DNA of 50,536 bases from Caballeronia pedi (GTDB lineage: Bacteria; Pseudomonadota; Gammaproteobacteria; Burkholderiales; Burkholderiaceae). The notes below the pieces were generated by a model that worked only from the letters and a program-made list of their open reading frames with translations, had not been told where the DNA came from and did no database searches. How positions within the stretch are numbered: position 1 is the first letter of the stretch; the number at the start of each line of letters is the position of its first letter. Shown here one piece after another: positions 22,345 through 31,376 of this stretch. A program made the translations under genes and the position numbers. The stretch spans positions 1 to 50,536 of the forward strand of contig NZ_FCOE02000049.1 of NCBI RefSeq assembly GCF_001544915.2, given 5' to 3'.

Positions 22345-22918
22345 GATTTCTCTCCTCGATGACTACAACAATTGCGCCAACCTGGCCGTTGCGGCTCTTG
22401 CGCTGCCGCATGCGGCTGAAATGCCGGTTAACCTTTTCCTCTATGGATGCTTTATCGGATCGCAACCGCTTCGGCTTGAGCCGAATTGGTGCGCAGGTTA
22501 TCAACGTGTGAAAGCGTCGGTAACTATTCGCCGTCCCTAAATTCTCTTGCTGCAAAAAATACAGTTTCGACGTGTGCCCGGCGAGCCGCGCCCCGCTTGG
22601 CTCTGCACGAAACGTGTCCGTCGCTTACTTGCACTGTATCTTTTCCTCTATGGATATAACGATACCGGGAAACCTGCGTTGACGCATGATGGTGCAAAGC
22701 GGAAAATGGCTTGTTGTTGTACGAAAGCGCACATATGAGGCGAATCAGCCGCGCGGCGGGGCGGTTCTTGAAATCGGTGAGGCCGATTTTCTGTGCGAAT
22801 CGCAATGTTGTGAACGCGTCGAGCGATCGTTGCGAAAACGCCAAGAGTAGTTGCGAAATCAAAAGCAAAAACCCGTGTCACTTGCGTGATCACGGGTTTC
22901 GATACTGCTGAATCTCGT
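22345..22918. other. Intergenic region before tRNA-Thr, no gene recognised
   Basis: No convincing coding sequence is visible. A 16-bp exact direct repeat, CTTTTCCTCTATGGAT, occurs at 22433-22448 and 22639-22654. The tRNA-Thr terminator lies at its right end. The region is moderately AT-rich compared with the flanks. Confidence 0.5.
22869..22899 (-). terminator. Terminator of the tRNA-Thr transcript
   Basis: AAACCCGTG (22869-22877) pairs with CACGGGTTT (22891-22899), with an inner CAC/GTG pair. On the minus strand a T-rich run (TTTTTGCTTTTG) follows. It lies about 20 bases past the tRNA 3' end. Confidence 0.8.
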
Positions 22919-22994
22919 TGGTGCCGGAAAGAGGAATCGAACCCCCGACCTTCGCATTACGAATGCGCTGCTCTACCGTCTGAGCTATTCCGGC
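22919..22994 (-). tRNA. tRNA-Thr(CGT)
   Basis: A 76-nt tRNA with encoded CCA at 22919-22921. The acceptor GCCGGAA pairs with TTCCGGC, the anticodon loop TTCGTAA gives CGT, and the T-arm GGGGGTTCGATTCC is standard. It lies between its own promoter and terminator as a single-gene unit. Confidence 0.97.
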
Positions 22995-23038
22995 TCCATT
23001 GTTGCGTTCGTTTAGTTCGTCAGCAACGAAGAAGTGAG

Positions 23039-23067
23039 ATTATGCAGAGGCTTTTTCCTCTTGGCAA
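23039..23067 (-). promoter_or_regulatory. Sigma-70 promoter of tRNA-Thr
   Basis: On the minus strand TTGCCA (23062-23067, five of six consensus bases) and CATAAT (23039-23044) are separated by exactly 17 bases. The predicted start lies about 38 bases before the tRNA 5' end. Confidence 0.75.
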
Positions 23068-23076
23068 TACCTAAGA

Positions 23077-24096
23077 TCAATTTTTCTTTTCGAGATGGTA
23101 GCGGGTCACGCGATCGACCTCGCCCTTCGAACCGAGAAACACGGGCACGCGCTGGTGCAGGCTCGTCGGCTGAATGTCGAGAATGCGCTGTTCGCCGTTC
23201 GTCGCGGCGCCGCCGGCCTGCTCGACGATGAACGCCATCGGATTCGCCTCGTACATCAGACGCAGCTTGCCGGGCTTCGACGGATCGCGCTTGTCGGCCG
23301 GATACATGAAGATGCCGCCGCGGTTCAGGATGCGGTGCACGTCCGCGACCATCGATGCGATCCAGCGCATGTTGAAGTCTTCCTGGCGCGCGCCGTCCTT
23401 GCCAGCATTCAGTTCGCCGATATAGCGCTGCACCGGCTCATACCAGTGACGCGAATTCGATGCGTTGATCGCGTACTCGCGCGTTTCGACGGGAATCGTC
23501 ATGTCGCGCTGCGTGAGCACCCACGAGCCGAGTTCGCGATCGAGCGTGAAGCAGTTCACGCCGTTGCCAGTCGTCAGCACCAGCACGGTTTGCGGGCCGT
23601 ACACCGCGTACCCTGCTGCGACCTGCTGCGAACCCGCCTGCATGAACGCCTGCTCGCTCGGCTCCGCGCCATCCGGGCAGCGCAGCACCGAAAAAATGGT
23701 GCCGATCGACACGTTCACGTCGATGTTCGATGACCCGTCGAGCGGATCGAACGTCAACAGGTAATTGCCCTTCGGGTAGCGGTTGGGGATCGGGAAGATC
23801 TTTTCCATTTCTTCCGATGCCATCGCGGCCAGATTGCCGCCCCATTCGTTGGCTTCGAGCAGGATTTCGTTCGAGAGCACGTCGAGCTTCTTCTGCACTT
23901 CGCCCTGAACGTTCTCGCTGCCAGCGCTGCCGAGCGCCTCGCCCAGCGCGCCCTTGCTGACGTGATAGCTGATCTGCTTGCACGCGCGCGCGACCACTTC
24001 GATCAGGAGACGCAGGTCGGCCGGCAGGTTCTGGTGTTCACGCTGCTGCTCGATCAGGTATTTCGACAGCGTGGTGCGGCTGGAGATGGAGGACAT
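23077..24096 (-). CDS. fbp: Fructose-1,6-bisphosphatase class I
   Basis: A 339-aa gluconeogenic enzyme that hydrolyses fructose-1,6-bisphosphate. The metal-binding motif LLTFDPLDGSSNIDVNVSIG, the earlier acidic MASEEMEKIF and the C-terminal GKLRLMYEANPMAFIVEQAGG identify class I. The length is typical. It starts MSSISSRTTLSKYLIEQQ at ATG 24096. It is co-directional with pepN, which ends 165 bases upstream behind a strong hairpin. Confidence 0.97.
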   Translation of the reverse strand: MSSISSRTTLSKYLIEQQREHQNLPADLRLLIEVVARACKQISYHVSKGALGEALGSAGSENVQGEVQKKLDVLSNEILLEANEWGGNLAAMASEEMEKIFPIPNRYPKGNYLLTFDPLDGSSNIDVNVSIGTIFSVLRCPDGAEPSEQAFMQAGSQQVAAGYAVYGPQTVLVLTTGNGVNCFTLDRELGSWVLTQRDMTIPVETREYAINASNSRHWYEPVQRYIGELNAGKDGARQEDFNMRWIASMVADVHRILNRGGIFMYPADKRDPSKPGKLRLMYEANPMAFIVEQAGGAATNGEQRILDIQPTSLHQRVPVFLGSKGEVDRVTRYHLEKKN

Positions 24097-24196
24097 GCTG
24101 GGGCTCCGTGAGCGTTATACGAATATTCACGATTCTAACCGCTCGACCCGGCCGCTCCATGTGACAGCGACAGCGGACATCCGCCATAAGCGAGAA

Positions 24197-24229
24197 CGGC
24201 CGCCGCGCGAAGTCCTCGCGCGGCGGCCG
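24197..24229. terminator. Strong 14-bp hairpin between pepN and fbp
   Basis: CGGCCGCCGCGCGA pairs perfectly with TCGCGCGGCGGCCG around a five-base loop. There is no T-run on either side, so it may be a weak terminator, an RNA 3' end stabiliser or a processing signal between the two co-directional genes. Confidence 0.5.
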
Positions 24230-24261
24230 CCGAACAGCGAAAACGCCTGATGAAACAGCGC

Positions 24262-26979
24262 CTAAGCGGCGAGCGCCTTTTCGACCACTTCGCGCACGTC
24301 GCGCGATTTCACCTTCGACGCGACTTCGCTCAACGCGGCGTGCATCTTCTCGCGCAGTTGCGGCGTGAAGCGGCGCCACAGTTCGAGTCCGCGCGCGAGC
24401 CGGGCGGCGACCTGCGGATTGAGCGCATCGAGCGCGATCACCTGTTCGGCCCAGAACGCGTAACCGGAGCCGTCGGCGGCGTGAAACTGGGCCGGGTTGC
24501 CGCTGCAGAAGCTGAAGATCAGCGAGCGCGCGCGGTTCGGGTTCCTGATGTTGAACGCCTGATGCTGCATCAGCTTGCGCACGATCTCGATCACCTTGCG
24601 GTCAGGCCCGCCGCGCTGCGTCGCCTGGAGCGCGAACCACTTGTCGATGACGAGCGCCTCGTTTTCGAAGCGGCGGTAGAAGTCGGCCAGCGCCGCGTCG
24701 GCGACGCCCGCATCCGCGCCCTTCGTCGCGCTCGCGAGCAGCAGCGCCGAGAGCGCCGCCGAACGGTCGGTCATGTTATTGGCGGCGTCGTACTGCGCCT
24801 GCGCGAGCTTGACCGCTTCGCGCGGATCGTCGAGCTGGCTCAGATAGGCGAGGGCGAGGTTCTTCAGGCCGCGCTTGCCGGCATCTTCCGACACCGGACG
24901 GTACTCGCCCGGCGTGCGATTGGCTTCATAGGTCGCGAGCCACTTGTCGCGCAATTGCGACGCAAGGCGGCGGCTCATGAAGACGCGCGCGGCGTGCACG
25001 GCGGCGGGATCGGAGACGGCCATCTGCTCGGCGAGATAGCTTTCCGACGGCAGCATCAGCGCGAGTTCGCGGAACGCGGGCGTGAGCGTGGTGTCGTCGA
25101 GCACGCGCGCGAAGGCGGCGATCACCTGATCGTCGATGGCAAGCGTTTCGCCCTTCGCCGCGCGCTCGGCGAGCGCGAGCAGTTCGCGCGTGGCGAGGCG
25201 CTGGCCGGCTTCCCAGCGGTTGAACGGATCGCTGTCGTGCGCGAGCAGGAACGCGAGTTCATCGTTCGTGTAGTCATACTCGACGATTACCGGCGCCGAG
25301 AAATTGCGCAGCAGCGAGGGCAGCGGCGCCTCGTTCACGTCCACGAAAGTGAACGACTGATCGCGTTCCGTGAATTCGAGCACGCGCGTCGTGCCGTTCG
25401 GTTCCTGCTCGCCTTCCAGCCGCAGCGGCAGATCCGCGCCGTTCTTGCCGATCAGGCCAACCGAGAACGGAATCAGCAGCGGGCCTCCCTGCGTGTCGCG
25501 CGCCGCCTCGGACGCTTCTCCGTAGCCCTGCGCGAGCGACAGCGTATAGCGCTTCTTCGCGGCGTCATAGGATGCGCGGACCGAGACGCGCGGCGTGCCC
25601 GCCTGGCTGTACCAGCGCTCGAACTGCGCGAGATCGCGCTGATTCGCGTCGGCGAGCGCGTGGCGGAAGTCGTCGCAGGTCACGGCCTGGCCGTCGAAGC
25701 GCTGGAAGTAGAGATCCATGCCGCGGCGAAAACCGTCGCGGCCGAACAGCGTCTGATACATCCGCACGACTTCCGAGCCTTTTTCGTAGACGGTCATCGT
25801 GTAGAAGTTGTTGATCTCGACGTAGCTCTCCGGGCGCACCGGATGCGCCATCGGGCCCGCGTCCTCGGCGAACTGCATCTGCCGCAGCACGCGCACGTCC
25901 TCGATGCGCTTGGTCGCGCGCGCGGCGGCGCTGGCCGCACCATCGACGTCGCCGGCGGACATGTCGGCGGAAAATTCCTGATCGCGGAACACGGTCAGGC
26001 CTTCCTTCAGGCTCAACTGGAACCAGTCGCGGCAGGTCACGCGGTTGCCGGTCCAGTTATGGAAATACTCATGACCGACCACGGCTTCGATGTTGGAGAA
26101 GTCGGTGTCCGTCGCGGTTTCGGGATTCGCAAGCACATACTTCGTGTTGAAGATGTTGAGCCCCTTGTTCTCCATCGCGCCCATGTTGAAGTCGCTGACC
26201 GCGACGATCATGAAGCGGTCCAGATCCAGTTCCAGCCCGAAGCGCTTTTCGTCCCAGCGGATCGAGTTGATGAGCGAATCCATTGCGTGATGCGTCTTGT
26301 CGAGATCCTGCGGCTCGACCCAGACCTGCAGCAGCTTTTCCTTGCCCGAGCCCGACCGGATGCGCTCCTCGATGCACACGAGCTTGCCCGCGACGAGCGC
26401 GAACAGATAGCTCGGCTTCTTGAACGGGTCTTCCCACTGGGCGAAGTGGCGGCCATCGGGCAGATCGCCTTCGCCGATCAGATTGCCGTTGGACAGCAGC
26501 ACCGGATACGCGGCCTTGTCTGCGCGCAGCGTGACGGTGTAGGTCGACATCACGTCGGGGCGATCGAGGAAATAGGTGATGCGCCGAAAGCCCTCGGCTT
26601 CGCACTGCGTAAAGAAATTGCCGCTGGAGACATAAAGTCCGGAGAGCGTCGTATTCTCGGCCGGATTGCAAATGTTCTCGATGCTAAGCTCGAAGTCACC
26701 CGCAGGAATATTGCCGATGGACAGTCCGTTCTCACTGATGCGGACATCCTCGTGCGCCACGCCGTCGATCTTCGCGCTCACGAATTCGAGCTGTTCGCCC
26801 ATTAGTTCGAGACGCGATGCGTCGCCCTGGGCGTCGGGGTTGCGGCGCAGCTTCATCGTGTTCTTCACGACCGTGCGCGCCGGCACGAGGTCGAATTCGA
26901 GTGCGACGGAGTCGATCAGGAAAGCGGGCGGCGTGTAGTCCTGGCGGCGAATCACTGCGGCTGCGGTCGTGTTGGACAT
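24262..26979 (-). CDS. pepN: Aminopeptidase N
   Basis: A 905-aa M1 metallopeptidase that removes N-terminal residues from peptides in the cytoplasm. The substrate-anchoring MGAMENKGLN and the zinc site HEYFHNWTGNRVTCRDWFQL (HExxH, with the third ligand in SLKEGLTVFRDQEF) are intact. The four-domain layout and length match E. coli PepN. The start is ATG 26979 (MSNTTAAAVIRRQDYTPPAF). A 13-codon upstream extension is unlikely. Confidence 0.96.
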   Translation of the reverse strand: MSNTTAAAVIRRQDYTPPAFLIDSVALEFDLVPARTVVKNTMKLRRNPDAQGDASRLELMGEQLEFVSAKIDGVAHEDVRISENGLSIGNIPAGDFELSIENICNPAENTTLSGLYVSSGNFFTQCEAEGFRRITYFLDRPDVMSTYTVTLRADKAAYPVLLSNGNLIGEGDLPDGRHFAQWEDPFKKPSYLFALVAGKLVCIEERIRSGSGKEKLLQVWVEPQDLDKTHHAMDSLINSIRWDEKRFGLELDLDRFMIVAVSDFNMGAMENKGLNIFNTKYVLANPETATDTDFSNIEAVVGHEYFHNWTGNRVTCRDWFQLSLKEGLTVFRDQEFSADMSAGDVDGAASAAARATKRIEDVRVLRQMQFAEDAGPMAHPVRPESYVEINNFYTMTVYEKGSEVVRMYQTLFGRDGFRRGMDLYFQRFDGQAVTCDDFRHALADANQRDLAQFERWYSQAGTPRVSVRASYDAAKKRYTLSLAQGYGEASEAARDTQGGPLLIPFSVGLIGKNGADLPLRLEGEQEPNGTTRVLEFTERDQSFTFVDVNEAPLPSLLRNFSAPVIVEYDYTNDELAFLLAHDSDPFNRWEAGQRLATRELLALAERAAKGETLAIDDQVIAAFARVLDDTTLTPAFRELALMLPSESYLAEQMAVSDPAAVHAARVFMSRRLASQLRDKWLATYEANRTPGEYRPVSEDAGKRGLKNLALAYLSQLDDPREAVKLAQAQYDAANNMTDRSAALSALLLASATKGADAGVADAALADFYRRFENEALVIDKWFALQATQRGGPDRKVIEIVRKLMQHQAFNIRNPNRARSLIFSFCSGNPAQFHAADGSGYAFWAEQVIALDALNPQVAARLARGLELWRRFTPQLREKMHAALSEVASKVKSRDVREVVEKALAA

Positions 26980-27180
26980 GGCAAGATCTTCAAAGTGAAT
27001 TGAGCGGCGCGGGCGCATTGCCTGACGTGTCGTTCAGGGCACGAACGCAGGCGCGGCATGTCGAACCATTGTACAAAACGCCCGTCGATCGTGAGCGGCG
27101 TCTCGCCGACGCGCGCGGACATGCGGCGGGCGCTTGCGCTATCTATAACTAAGAAGGGCAGTTTCCGAGTGAGGACGACC

Positions 27181-27867
27181 ATGAATTTCCCGATCAAATC
27201 GCTCTGCCGATGGGCATTGATACTGGCGGCGATGTGGCTCGCGGGCTGCACGACCTATGTGCAGACGCAGGTGACCGCTTTCTCCGACTGGAGCGGCAGC
27301 GACGCGACGCGCACTTACGCGTTCGCGCGACAGGGCGAGCAGCAGAACAGCATCGAACAGACCACTTACGAGACGCTCGTCGCGAATGAACTGTCGAAGT
27401 ACAACTTCCGGCAGGTGAACGACTCCAGCGCCCGCTATTCGGTGGCGCTCGCATATTCGGTCCGCGGCGACATGGTGACCGTGCGCCAGCCGGTCTATTA
27501 CGATCCGTGGCCGATGTACGGTCCGTACGGACGTCCGTTCTGGGGGCCGTGGGGCGGCTGGGGCCCGTACGGCCCGTGGGGCCCGACGGGCTATGTCGAC
27601 CAGAGCTATCCGGTGTACATCCACGCGTTGCAGATTCGCATGACCGACCGCCAGAACGGCCGCGAGGTCTACAAGGTGACGGCGGTGAATTCCACGGGCG
27701 ACGCCTCGCTCTATCAGGCGATGCCGTACCTCACCCGCAGCGCGCTCGCCGATTTCCCGCTGGGCAACGGCACCGTGCGCACCGTGACCTTGCCGGTGGA
27801 CAAGAACGGCGGCATATCGAACGAAACGGCGGCGGCCCCGCCGTCCGCGTCAAAGACCGTCGACTGA
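27181..27867 (+). CDS. DUF4136 lipoprotein
   Basis: A 228-aa outer-envelope lipoprotein. The signal peptide ends in the lipobox LAGC (Cys about 22). DUF4136 follows: TQVTAFSDWSGSDATRTYAFA and YETLVANELSKYNFRQVNDS. A Gly/Pro/Trp/Tyr-rich insert (YGPYGRPFWGPWGGWGPYG) lies at about 118-142. Function is unknown. The ATG at 27181 gives a proper lipoprotein signal. An open extension to 27058 is leader. It diverges from pepN. Confidence 0.85.
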   Translation: MNFPIKSLCRWALILAAMWLAGCTTYVQTQVTAFSDWSGSDATRTYAFARQGEQQNSIEQTTYETLVANELSKYNFRQVNDSSARYSVALAYSVRGDMVTVRQPVYYDPWPMYGPYGRPFWGPWGGWGPYGPWGPTGYVDQSYPVYIHALQIRMTDRQNGREVYKVTAVNSTGDASLYQAMPYLTRSALADFPLGNGTVRTVTLPVDKNGGISNETAAAPPSASKTVD

Positions 27868-28042
27868 GCGGCGCGCGAGAACGCTTCGGAAATTTTTGCC
27901 GCGGCGCGTCGACATCGATTTTGTCGACAGCGCCGCGCGGCGTTTCAGAATCGCCCGCCGGCCTTGATCAAACAGGGATTCATCGCCTCGACGCGAGGCC
28001 GCAATATATGCAGGTGCGGTCAAATAGCGATATATTCGCGGG

Positions 28043-28741
28043 ATGACAAAATCGTGTCCGCCCAATCCTAAAGCCGTTCCCGAGCCCACCACATGGGATG
28101 CGCGGCTCGCCCGCCGTCTCGTCACGCCGCTCGTCGGCACCCCGGTAACGCCCAACCATCTGACCACGCTGCGCCTCGCCATCGGCGTGGCCGGCGCGTA
28201 TTATCTTTCGCTCGGTCAGTTCTGGATGTGCACGCTCGGCGCACTGCTGATCGCGCTGTCGAATTTCGTCGATCACACCGATGGCGAACTCGCGCGCATC
28301 AGCGGCAAGTCGAGCAAGATCGGGCACTTCTACGACCTCGCGAGCGACGCGCTCGTGACCGTGCTGCTGTTCCTCGGCCTCGGGTTCTATGTCGCCGTGC
28401 ATCATCCGTCGATCATCGTCCCCGCGCAGTGGCTCGGTGCCATCGCGGGCGTGGCGGTCGCGCTGATTTTCTTCCTGCGCATGCGCATCGAGTCGATGGT
28501 CGGCAAGTCGGGCACGAAGCAGGCGTCGATGGCCGGCTTCGAAACGGAAGACGTGCTGTATCTGGTGCCGGTGGTGACCATCCTGAACGGCATGACGCCG
28601 TTTCTGATTGCGGCGGCGATCGGCGCGCCGCTCTTCGCCATTTACGTGGCGGTGGATTATCGGCGCGTCGTGCGGCGGCTGAAGCAGCACGCGCAGGCAT
28701 CGCATGCAAAAGACGGTAATGATCTACAGGCGGTGAGATGA
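28043..28741 (+). CDS. CDP-alcohol phosphatidyltransferase, predicted phosphonolipid head-group transferase
   Basis: A 232-aa integral membrane enzyme. The full family signature DGxxARx8Gx3Dx3D is present: HTDGELARISGKSSKIG then HFYDLASD (about residues 75-97), so the metal site is intact. About six membrane helices follow. These enzymes move a head group between a CMP-activated donor and an alcohol. As the first gene of a phosphonate operon with a nucleotidyltransferase, it probably transfers CMP-aminoethylphosphonate to diacylglycerol or a similar acceptor. The substrate is inferred from context. The ATG has no ribosome-binding site, and a TATATT box ends only seven bases before it, so the message may be leaderless. 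Its stop overlaps the next start (ATGA). Confidence 0.85.
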   Translation: MTKSCPPNPKAVPEPTTWDARLARRLVTPLVGTPVTPNHLTTLRLAIGVAGAYYLSLGQFWMCTLGALLIALSNFVDHTDGELARISGKSSKIGHFYDLASDALVTVLLFLGLGFYVAVHHPSIIVPAQWLGAIAGVAVALIFFLRMRIESMVGKSGTKQASMAGFETEDVLYLVPVVTILNGMTPFLIAAAIGAPLFAIYVAVDYRRVVRRLKQHAQASHAKDGNDLQAVR

Positions 28742-29550
28742 GCGATACGGCAACTCCGGAGAACACGCTGACCCGGCCCGCGCAGACGGCAACGGGCGCG
28801 AGCCCGTCGACGCGCGACATCGATGCCACGATGAACACGCGCCTCGCCGCGCTGCACACGCCGAAGCTGCGCGACGAGTACGGTCAGCAAGGTTCGTTTC
28901 TCTATATAGAAGACTTCCTGCCGCGCGATTACACCGAGCGCCTGATCGCAGCCGTCCACGACGTGATGCCGGCCGTGAACCGCAATTATCTGCCGGGTCA
29001 CAAGGCGGGCGGCAGCGTCAGCCGCCACACGCTCGACAAGCTCGCGCCGTTCATCGCGGATTTGTACCGCTCCGAAGCGCTCATCAAGTGGCTGGAGACG
29101 ATCACCGGCGACAAGTTGCAACTCTCGCCCGAAGACGATCCGCACGCTTACGCGCTGTATTTCTACACGCGTCCGGGCGATCACATCGGCTGGCATTACG
29201 ACACGTCGTACTACGAAGGCCGCCGCTATACGCTCCTGCTCGGCGTGATCGACGATTCCTCCTGCCGGCTCGATTACGAGCTACACACTAAAACGCCCGG
29301 CATTCCGGATCAACCGGGTTCGGTGCAATATCCGCCCGGCGCGTTCGTGTTCTTCGACGGCGACAAGCTGCGCCATCGCATCACGCCGCTCGGCGAGAAC
29401 GAGATGCGCGTGTCGCTCACGTTCGAGTACGTGACCAACCCCAGCATGCGGCCGTTCCAGCGCTTCATCTCGAACATGAAGGACTCGATCGCGTATTTCG
29501 GCTTCAGGCAGGTCTTTCGCCGCAAGAGCGGCAAGACCGGACAGGCATGA
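28738..29550 (+). CDS. 2-oxoglutarate/Fe(II)-dependent oxygenase
   Basis: A 270-aa double-stranded beta-helix oxygenase. The iron triad is visible as HxD in HIGWHYDTSYYEG and the distal His in DKLRHRITPL; the following ENEMRVSLTFEYV supplies the Arg that binds 2-oxoglutarate. The Asp is present, so hydroxylation is more likely than halogenation. In this operon it could hydroxylate the phosphonate carbon of aminoethylphosphonate, before or after lipid attachment. 1-Hydroxy-2-aminoethylphosphonate head groups are known from sphingophosphonolipids of Bacteriovorax stolpii. That assignment is inference. It overlaps both neighbours by ATGA. Confidence 0.85.
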   Translation: MSDTATPENTLTRPAQTATGASPSTRDIDATMNTRLAALHTPKLRDEYGQQGSFLYIEDFLPRDYTERLIAAVHDVMPAVNRNYLPGHKAGGSVSRHTLDKLAPFIADLYRSEALIKWLETITGDKLQLSPEDDPHAYALYFYTRPGDHIGWHYDTSYYEGRRYTLLLGVIDDSSCRLDYELHTKTPGIPDQPGSVQYPPGAFVFFDGDKLRHRITPLGENEMRVSLTFEYVTNPSMRPFQRFISNMKDSIAYFGFRQVFRRKSGKTGQA

Positions 29551-30563
29551 GCCGCGCGGGCACATTTCTGCTGTCCGCCGGCGTGGTGCTGTTCATCGCG
29601 CTGCTCGGCTGGCAAGGCTTCGGTTCGGTGGCATCGACGCTGGCGGCGGCCGGCTGGGGTCTGGTCGCGGTCGCGGCCTTTCACTTCGTGCCGCTTTTCA
29701 TCGACGCCGGCGCGATCAGCGTGCTCTTCTCGCACAATGAACGCGACGTTTCCCTGCGCGACGCCTTGCTCGCACGCTGGGCCGGCGAATCCGTGAACAG
29801 CCTGATGCCCGCTGGCCAGATCGGTGGGCCGATGCTGATGGTCCGCTACCTCGCGCAGCGCGGCATGCGTGCGCGCGACGCCGCCGCCGTCATCACCGTC
29901 AGCACGACGATGCAGACCGTCGCGCAACTGATCTTCGCGCTGATCGGCGTCGTGCTCCTGACGGGTTATGTCGCGGGCGGTTCGTCGTCGACCGTGACGA
30001 TCGCCGTGCTGGCGGTGATCGGCGTGATCAGCGTGATGATTTTCGGTTTCTATCTGGCGCAGCGGCGCGGTCTGTTCGGCCGCGCCATGCGCTTCGCGTC
30101 CGGCATCGCGGCGAAGTTCTCGGCGAAGCGCGACTGGTCGTCGCTCGTCACGCGCGCCGAAGCCGTCGATGCCGCCGTCCACGAGATGTATCGCGAGCGC
30201 GGCAAGGTCGCGGCGAGCTTCGGTTTGAGCCTGATCGGCTGGATCGTCGGCACGGGCGAGGTGTGGCTCGCGCTGCATCTGCTCGGCCATCCGGTCGGCT
30301 GGGCGGAAGCGCTGCTGCTCGAAAGCCTCGGCCAGGCGATTCGCGGCGCGGCGTTCGCCATTCCCGGCTCGCTCGGCGTGCAGGAAGGCGGTTATCTGCT
30401 GCTCGCGCGTATGGTCGGCCTGCCGCCCGAGGCGGCGCTCGCGCTGTCGCTCGCCAAGCGCGCGCGCGAATTGCTGCTCGGCGTGCCGGGCATCGTCTAT
30501 CTGCATTTCGTTGAAAAAGGCTGGCAGCGTCGCCGTCTCGCGCGCGTGCCGGACATCGACTGA
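29547..30563 (+). CDS. UPF0104/MprF-type membrane protein, putative lipid flippase
   Basis: A 338-aa polytopic protein with about eight membrane helices, of the lysylphosphatidylglycerol synthetase transmembrane (UPF0104/YbhN) family. Typical features are RWAGESVNSLMPAGQIGGPM near residue 75 and the C-terminal GAAFAIPGSLGVQEGGYLLL. MprF-type domains move modified phospholipids across the inner membrane, and hopanoid-related relatives exist in Burkholderia. Here it would fit a flippase for the phosphonate lipid made by the operon. Start and stop overlap the oxygenase gene (ATGA). Confidence 0.85.
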   Translation: MSRAGTFLLSAGVVLFIALLGWQGFGSVASTLAAAGWGLVAVAAFHFVPLFIDAGAISVLFSHNERDVSLRDALLARWAGESVNSLMPAGQIGGPMLMVRYLAQRGMRARDAAAVITVSTTMQTVAQLIFALIGVVLLTGYVAGGSSSTVTIAVLAVIGVISVMIFGFYLAQRRGLFGRAMRFASGIAAKFSAKRDWSSLVTRAEAVDAAVHEMYRERGKVAASFGLSLIGWIVGTGEVWLALHLLGHPVGWAEALLLESLGQAIRGAAFAIPGSLGVQEGGYLLLARMVGLPPEAALALSLAKRARELLLGVPGIVYLHFVEKGWQRRRLARVPDID

Positions 30564-30587
30564 CCCACCCACGAAGGGAACACAAGC

Positions 30588-31376
30588 ATGCGCGCAATTA
30601 TTCTTGCGGCCGGGATGGGCTTGCGCCTCGTTCAGCCCGAAGGCCAGCAAAAGCCGAAATGTCTGCTGCGGTTTGGTGATGCATCGTTGCTCGAACGTCA
30701 TCTGCACTTCTTGAAAGCCGCGAATGTCGATGAAGTCGTCTTCGTGACCGGGTTCAAGAGCGAGCAGATCGAAGCGGAACTCGCATCGATCGACTGGAAG
30801 CCGAAGACCGAAATCGTCGTCAACGACGAATTCACGCTCGGCAGCGTGCTTTCCGTGCACACCGCGCGCGACGCGATGACGCGCGGCGGCGACGTCCTCC
30901 TGATGGACGCCGACGTGCTCTACGACGAACGCATTGTCGAGCCGCTCGTCGCGGGCGGCCCGGTGAACCGCCTGTTGATCGACCGCGATTTCGAAGCGGG
31001 CGATGAACCGGTGAAGCTGTGCGTCGACGACGGCGTGCCGGTCGAGCTGCGCAAGCAGGTCGCGGCGGGCCTGAAGTACGACACGATCGGCGAATCGGTC
31101 GGCTTTTTCCGCTTCGATCAGGCGACGGCCACGCGTCTCGCCGAAATCTGCGCGGATTATGTCGCGACCGGCCGCGCGAAGATGCCGCACGAAGAAGCGG
31201 TGCGTGACCTGTTGCTGGAGAATGTGCAAAACCCGTCCCACGTGTTCGATATCGCCGATGTGACCGGCGCGCCGTGGATCGAAATCGATTTTCAGAACGA
31301 CGTGAAGCGCGCGGCCGACGAAGTGCTGCCGCAATTGAACGCGCTGAGTCAGTTTGCAGGAGCATCACAACAATGA
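30588..31376 (+). CDS. Sugar-phosphate-type nucleotidyltransferase, predicted aminoethylphosphonate cytidylyltransferase (PntC-like)
   Basis: A 262-aa NTP transferase. The nucleotide loop IILAAGMGLRL and the lysine in QKPKCLL are intact at residues 4-28. The metal-binding Asp lies in VLLMDADVLYDE, and the C-terminal GAPWIEIDFQNDVKRA supplies the second acidic site, as in LicC/PntC enzymes. PntC activates 2-aminoethylphosphonate with CTP, and the operon supplies both the substrate and a CDP-alcohol transferase. CTP specificity is inferred. It lies 24 bases after the flippase gene behind AAGGGAA and overlaps pepM by ATGA. Confidence 0.82.
   Translation: MRAIILAAGMGLRLVQPEGQQKPKCLLRFGDASLLERHLHFLKAANVDEVVFVTGFKSEQIEAELASIDWKPKTEIVVNDEFTLGSVLSVHTARDAMTRGGDVLLMDADVLYDERIVEPLVAGGPVNRLLIDRDFEAGDEPVKLCVDDGVPVELRKQVAAGLKYDTIGESVGFFRFDQATATRLAEICADYVATGRAKMPHEEAVRDLLLENVQNPSHVFDIADVTGAPWIEIDFQNDVKRAADEVLPQLNALSQFAGASQQ

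Noticed and set aside
24250..26805. 851-codon open frame on the plus strand opposite pepN
   Set aside because: Composition artefact of the same kind; pepN with its GAMEN and HExxH motifs is the real gene.
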